Source: Acephala macrosclerotiorum | Lineage: Eukaryota; Ascomycota; Leotiomycetes; Helotiales; Mollisiaceae | Assembly: GCA_014904845.1 (NCBI GenBank) | Contig: MU119963.1 | Location: forward strand, 1 to 11,343 | Direction of reading: 5' to 3' | DNA: 11,343 nucleotides | Shown here: piece by piece, positions 9,336-11,343 of the stretch | How positions within the stretch are numbered: the stretch's first letter is position 1 | Layout of the letters: each line of letters opens with the position of its first letter | The notes under the pieces: generated by a model | Databases searched by the model: none | Told to the model about the DNA's origin: nothing | The model's input: only the letters and a program-made list of their open reading frames with translations | Position numbers and translations under genes: made by a program

Positions 9336-9639
9336 TATAAAGCTCTATAGTAAGTACGTTTTTGCCTTAGACATTAAAATACTCATTTAATACTAAACAT
9401 TTTTACAATTGCGCAGCTTTTAAAAAGAGTTTTAAAAAGTGTTCTTTTAGAATTATATACTAAATAAAGTAATCTAAATTAATTGAATCAATTGTAGCAA
9501 TTTAATATAAAAAATAAAAATTTTAAAAAGTATTTTTTTAATAATATAAAATTTTATAATACGTTTTTATTTTAAATAATAAAAAGTTTATTAATTTATC
9601 GATTTATCGCTCGATAAAATTTAAAATTTTATTTTAATA

Positions 9640-9930
9640 ATTATATTAATTTTAAATACTTATAAAACGTTTAAATTAAATTTTTTTAATTTAAAATTTA
9701 AAATAAAAATAAATTATTAAAATTAAAAACTTTATAACTTTTTATAAAAATATTTTTATAATGTTTACGAAGTAAAATATACGTCGAATATCGAAAAAAA
9801 AGTTTATTCGTTATTAGTTCGTTTAATGAATCGTTAAACGAGTTTTTTTTTTTTAATATAAAAAAAATATTTTTAATTTTATAATTAATAATAAATTTAT
9901 AATAAAAATATAATTTTAAATATTTTAATT
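9640..9930. repeat. Dispersed repeat copy C, next to the 205-bp tandem array
   Basis: It matches copy B over roughly 200 bp or more, including AATAAAAATAAATTATTAAA, ATATACGTCGAATA and the palindrome half ATCGTTAAACGAGTTTT. The palindrome spans about 9794-9854, but the left arm has diverged (GTTTATTCG rather than CTCGTTCG) and the inner arm has changed to AATGAAT. It follows the third unit of the 205-bp tandem repeat directly, so the tandem array may belong to this element family. Confidence 0.65.
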
Positions 9931-11343
9931 AAATTTTAATTAAATAAATAAAGAATTTTAATATTAAAAATTAAAATAAATACGATTAAATTAAATATAA
10001 AATTTAATTTATTAATTTAATTTTTAAATAAATTTATTATAAATAAAAATATAATAAATTAAAAAATATTTAATATATATATTATAAAAATAAAAAAAAT
10101 AAAAAATTCGCGAAAATTATTAATAAAAAAATTATAATTATTAATATTAAATAAATAATTTTTTATTAATTAATTATAATATTATTTAAATTTCGAAATA
10201 TTTATATAATTATAATAAAAAAATTAAATAATAATAATTTTTTATTTAAATATTTATAAATATTATAAAATTAACAAAAGAAAATTTAAAAATATTAATT
10301 TATTTTATTAATAATATAAATAATATAAATAATATATTATTTATATTTACGTTTTTATTTAATTCGATTTTTATATATTTAAATTTGTTTTTTTATTATA
10401 AAAAAAAACTCGTTTTAAAAAATAATAAAAATCGTTTTATATTATTAAATTTAAACGAAATTTAAAAAAAATTATTAATATAAAAAAAAAATTAAAAATT
10501 TTTTTTTTAAAAATAAATATTATATAAATTAATTTAAATTTATATAATATAATATATATTAATTATAAATATATTATTAAAAAATATATAAAAAAAAATA
10601 AAAAAAATATTAATAAAATTATTTTATTAAAAGAAATTTAAATTTATAAATTAAATATAATTTTAAAAAAATAAATTAATATTTAATTTATAATTTAAAT
10701 ATATATATTATATAAATTTTTATAACGTTTTATATTTTTTATTTAAATATAATATAAATATTAAATCGATTTAATTATATAATAAATTATATTAAATAAA
10801 ATATTATTATGAAATAATTATATTTTTATTTTTATTTTTATTAAAATATTTAAATTTAAATTTAATATATATATAATATTTATTTATTTTTTAATAAAAC
10901 AAATTAAATTAATAAATAATTTAAATTATTTATTATAATTTTTTTTTAAATAAATTTTTTTATAATTTAATTTTTTATATTAAATAAAATTAATTAAATA
11001 AAATATTAATTAAAATATTAAAAATAATAAAATAATAATAATATATATATTAAAATAAATATTAAAATTTTTTAAAATCAAATATAATTTTAATAATAAT
11101 AATAATATATTTTAAATTATTTTTTATTTTCAAATTTTTATTATTTTTTTTTTAATAATTATAAAAAAATATAAAAATAAAAATAAAAATAAAAAATGTA
11201 TTAAAATAATAAAATTTAAAATATTTAAATTATAATTATAATATTTAATAAAAATATATAAATATAATAATATAATTATTAAAAAAAATAATAAAATTAA
11301 ATTTAAATTAAAAATAATTATTTTAAAAAAATATATTAATATA
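9641..11343. other. AT-rich block to the end of the window; no gene
   Basis: Apart from dispersed repeat copy C at its start, this block is nearly pure A/T with occasional CG. All six frames are dense with stops. No RNA gene or further long repeat is recognisable by eye. Composition matches the left AT-rich block, and I interpret it the same way, as RIP-degraded repeat DNA. Confidence 0.75.

Larger units (their letters stand above)
9145..9640. repeat. Tandem repeat, unit 205-206 bp; unit 1 intact, units 2-3 RIP-mutated
   Basis: Unit 1 (9145-9350) begins TAAGTGCGTTTCTGCCTTAG. Unit 2 (9351-9555) begins TAAGTACGTTTTTGCCTTAG. Unit 3 (from about 9556) keeps the ACGTTTTT landmark at 9561 and stays alignable for some 60-80 bp. 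Unit 2 aligns with unit 1 along its whole length. In the GC-rich part (9229-9258 against its unit 2 counterpart) about 17 of 30 positions are C-to-T or G-to-A and only one differs otherwise. A further such run matches the second hairpin. Nothing before 9145 resembles the end of another unit, so the array starts there. Confidence 0.85.

Noticed and set aside
9145..9350. Helitron 3' end (hairpin followed by CTRR)
   Set aside because: The hairpins are not followed at the usual short distance by a clear CTRR end with an A/T insertion site, and there is no Rep/helicase coding sequence.

Overview
The window looks like nuclear DNA of a filamentous ascomycete (Pezizomycotina). It has long, extremely AT-rich stretches in which most surviving C and G sit in CpG, with CpA/TpG almost gone. 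That is the pattern left by repeat-induced point mutation (RIP). A single gene of normal composition lies in this background; it has short spliceosomal introns (about 47-51 bp) and encodes a zinc-finger protein of a type I know only from filamentous fungi. The species cannot be named from this sequence.

Layout. Positions 1 to about 5180 are an AT-rich block with no credible gene. It contains a decayed tandem array of about 90-bp units, a perfect 15-bp duplication, a TAA microsatellite and two copies (A, B) of a dispersed repeat with a palindromic core. About 5185-7560 is a gene island with one minus-strand gene (start 7409, stop 5252). Four exons join in frame into a 669-residue protein with a helical N-terminal region, a basic middle segment, a serine-rich linker, a cluster of C2H2-type zinc fingers, an acidic linker and an unrecognised C-terminal tail. 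About 7563-8745 is again AT-rich and empty. About 8748-9350 is a second, smaller island of ordinary base composition with no reading frame: first unique DNA with paired CACGTG and CCAAT motifs, then the first unit of a 205-206-bp tandem repeat carrying two GC-rich hairpins. From 9351 the second and third units of that repeat are present but converted almost wholly by C-to-T and G-to-A changes. The third unit runs into copy C of the dispersed repeat, and AT-rich DNA continues to the end.

How it fits together. This is an AT-isochore made of old mutated repeats, with one apparently intact gene and one small unmutated fragment inside it. There is no operon, gene cluster or defence system visible. 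The most informative signal is the tandem repeat at 9145-9640, where an unmutated unit and mutated units can be compared base by base. The next is the isolated intact zinc-finger gene.
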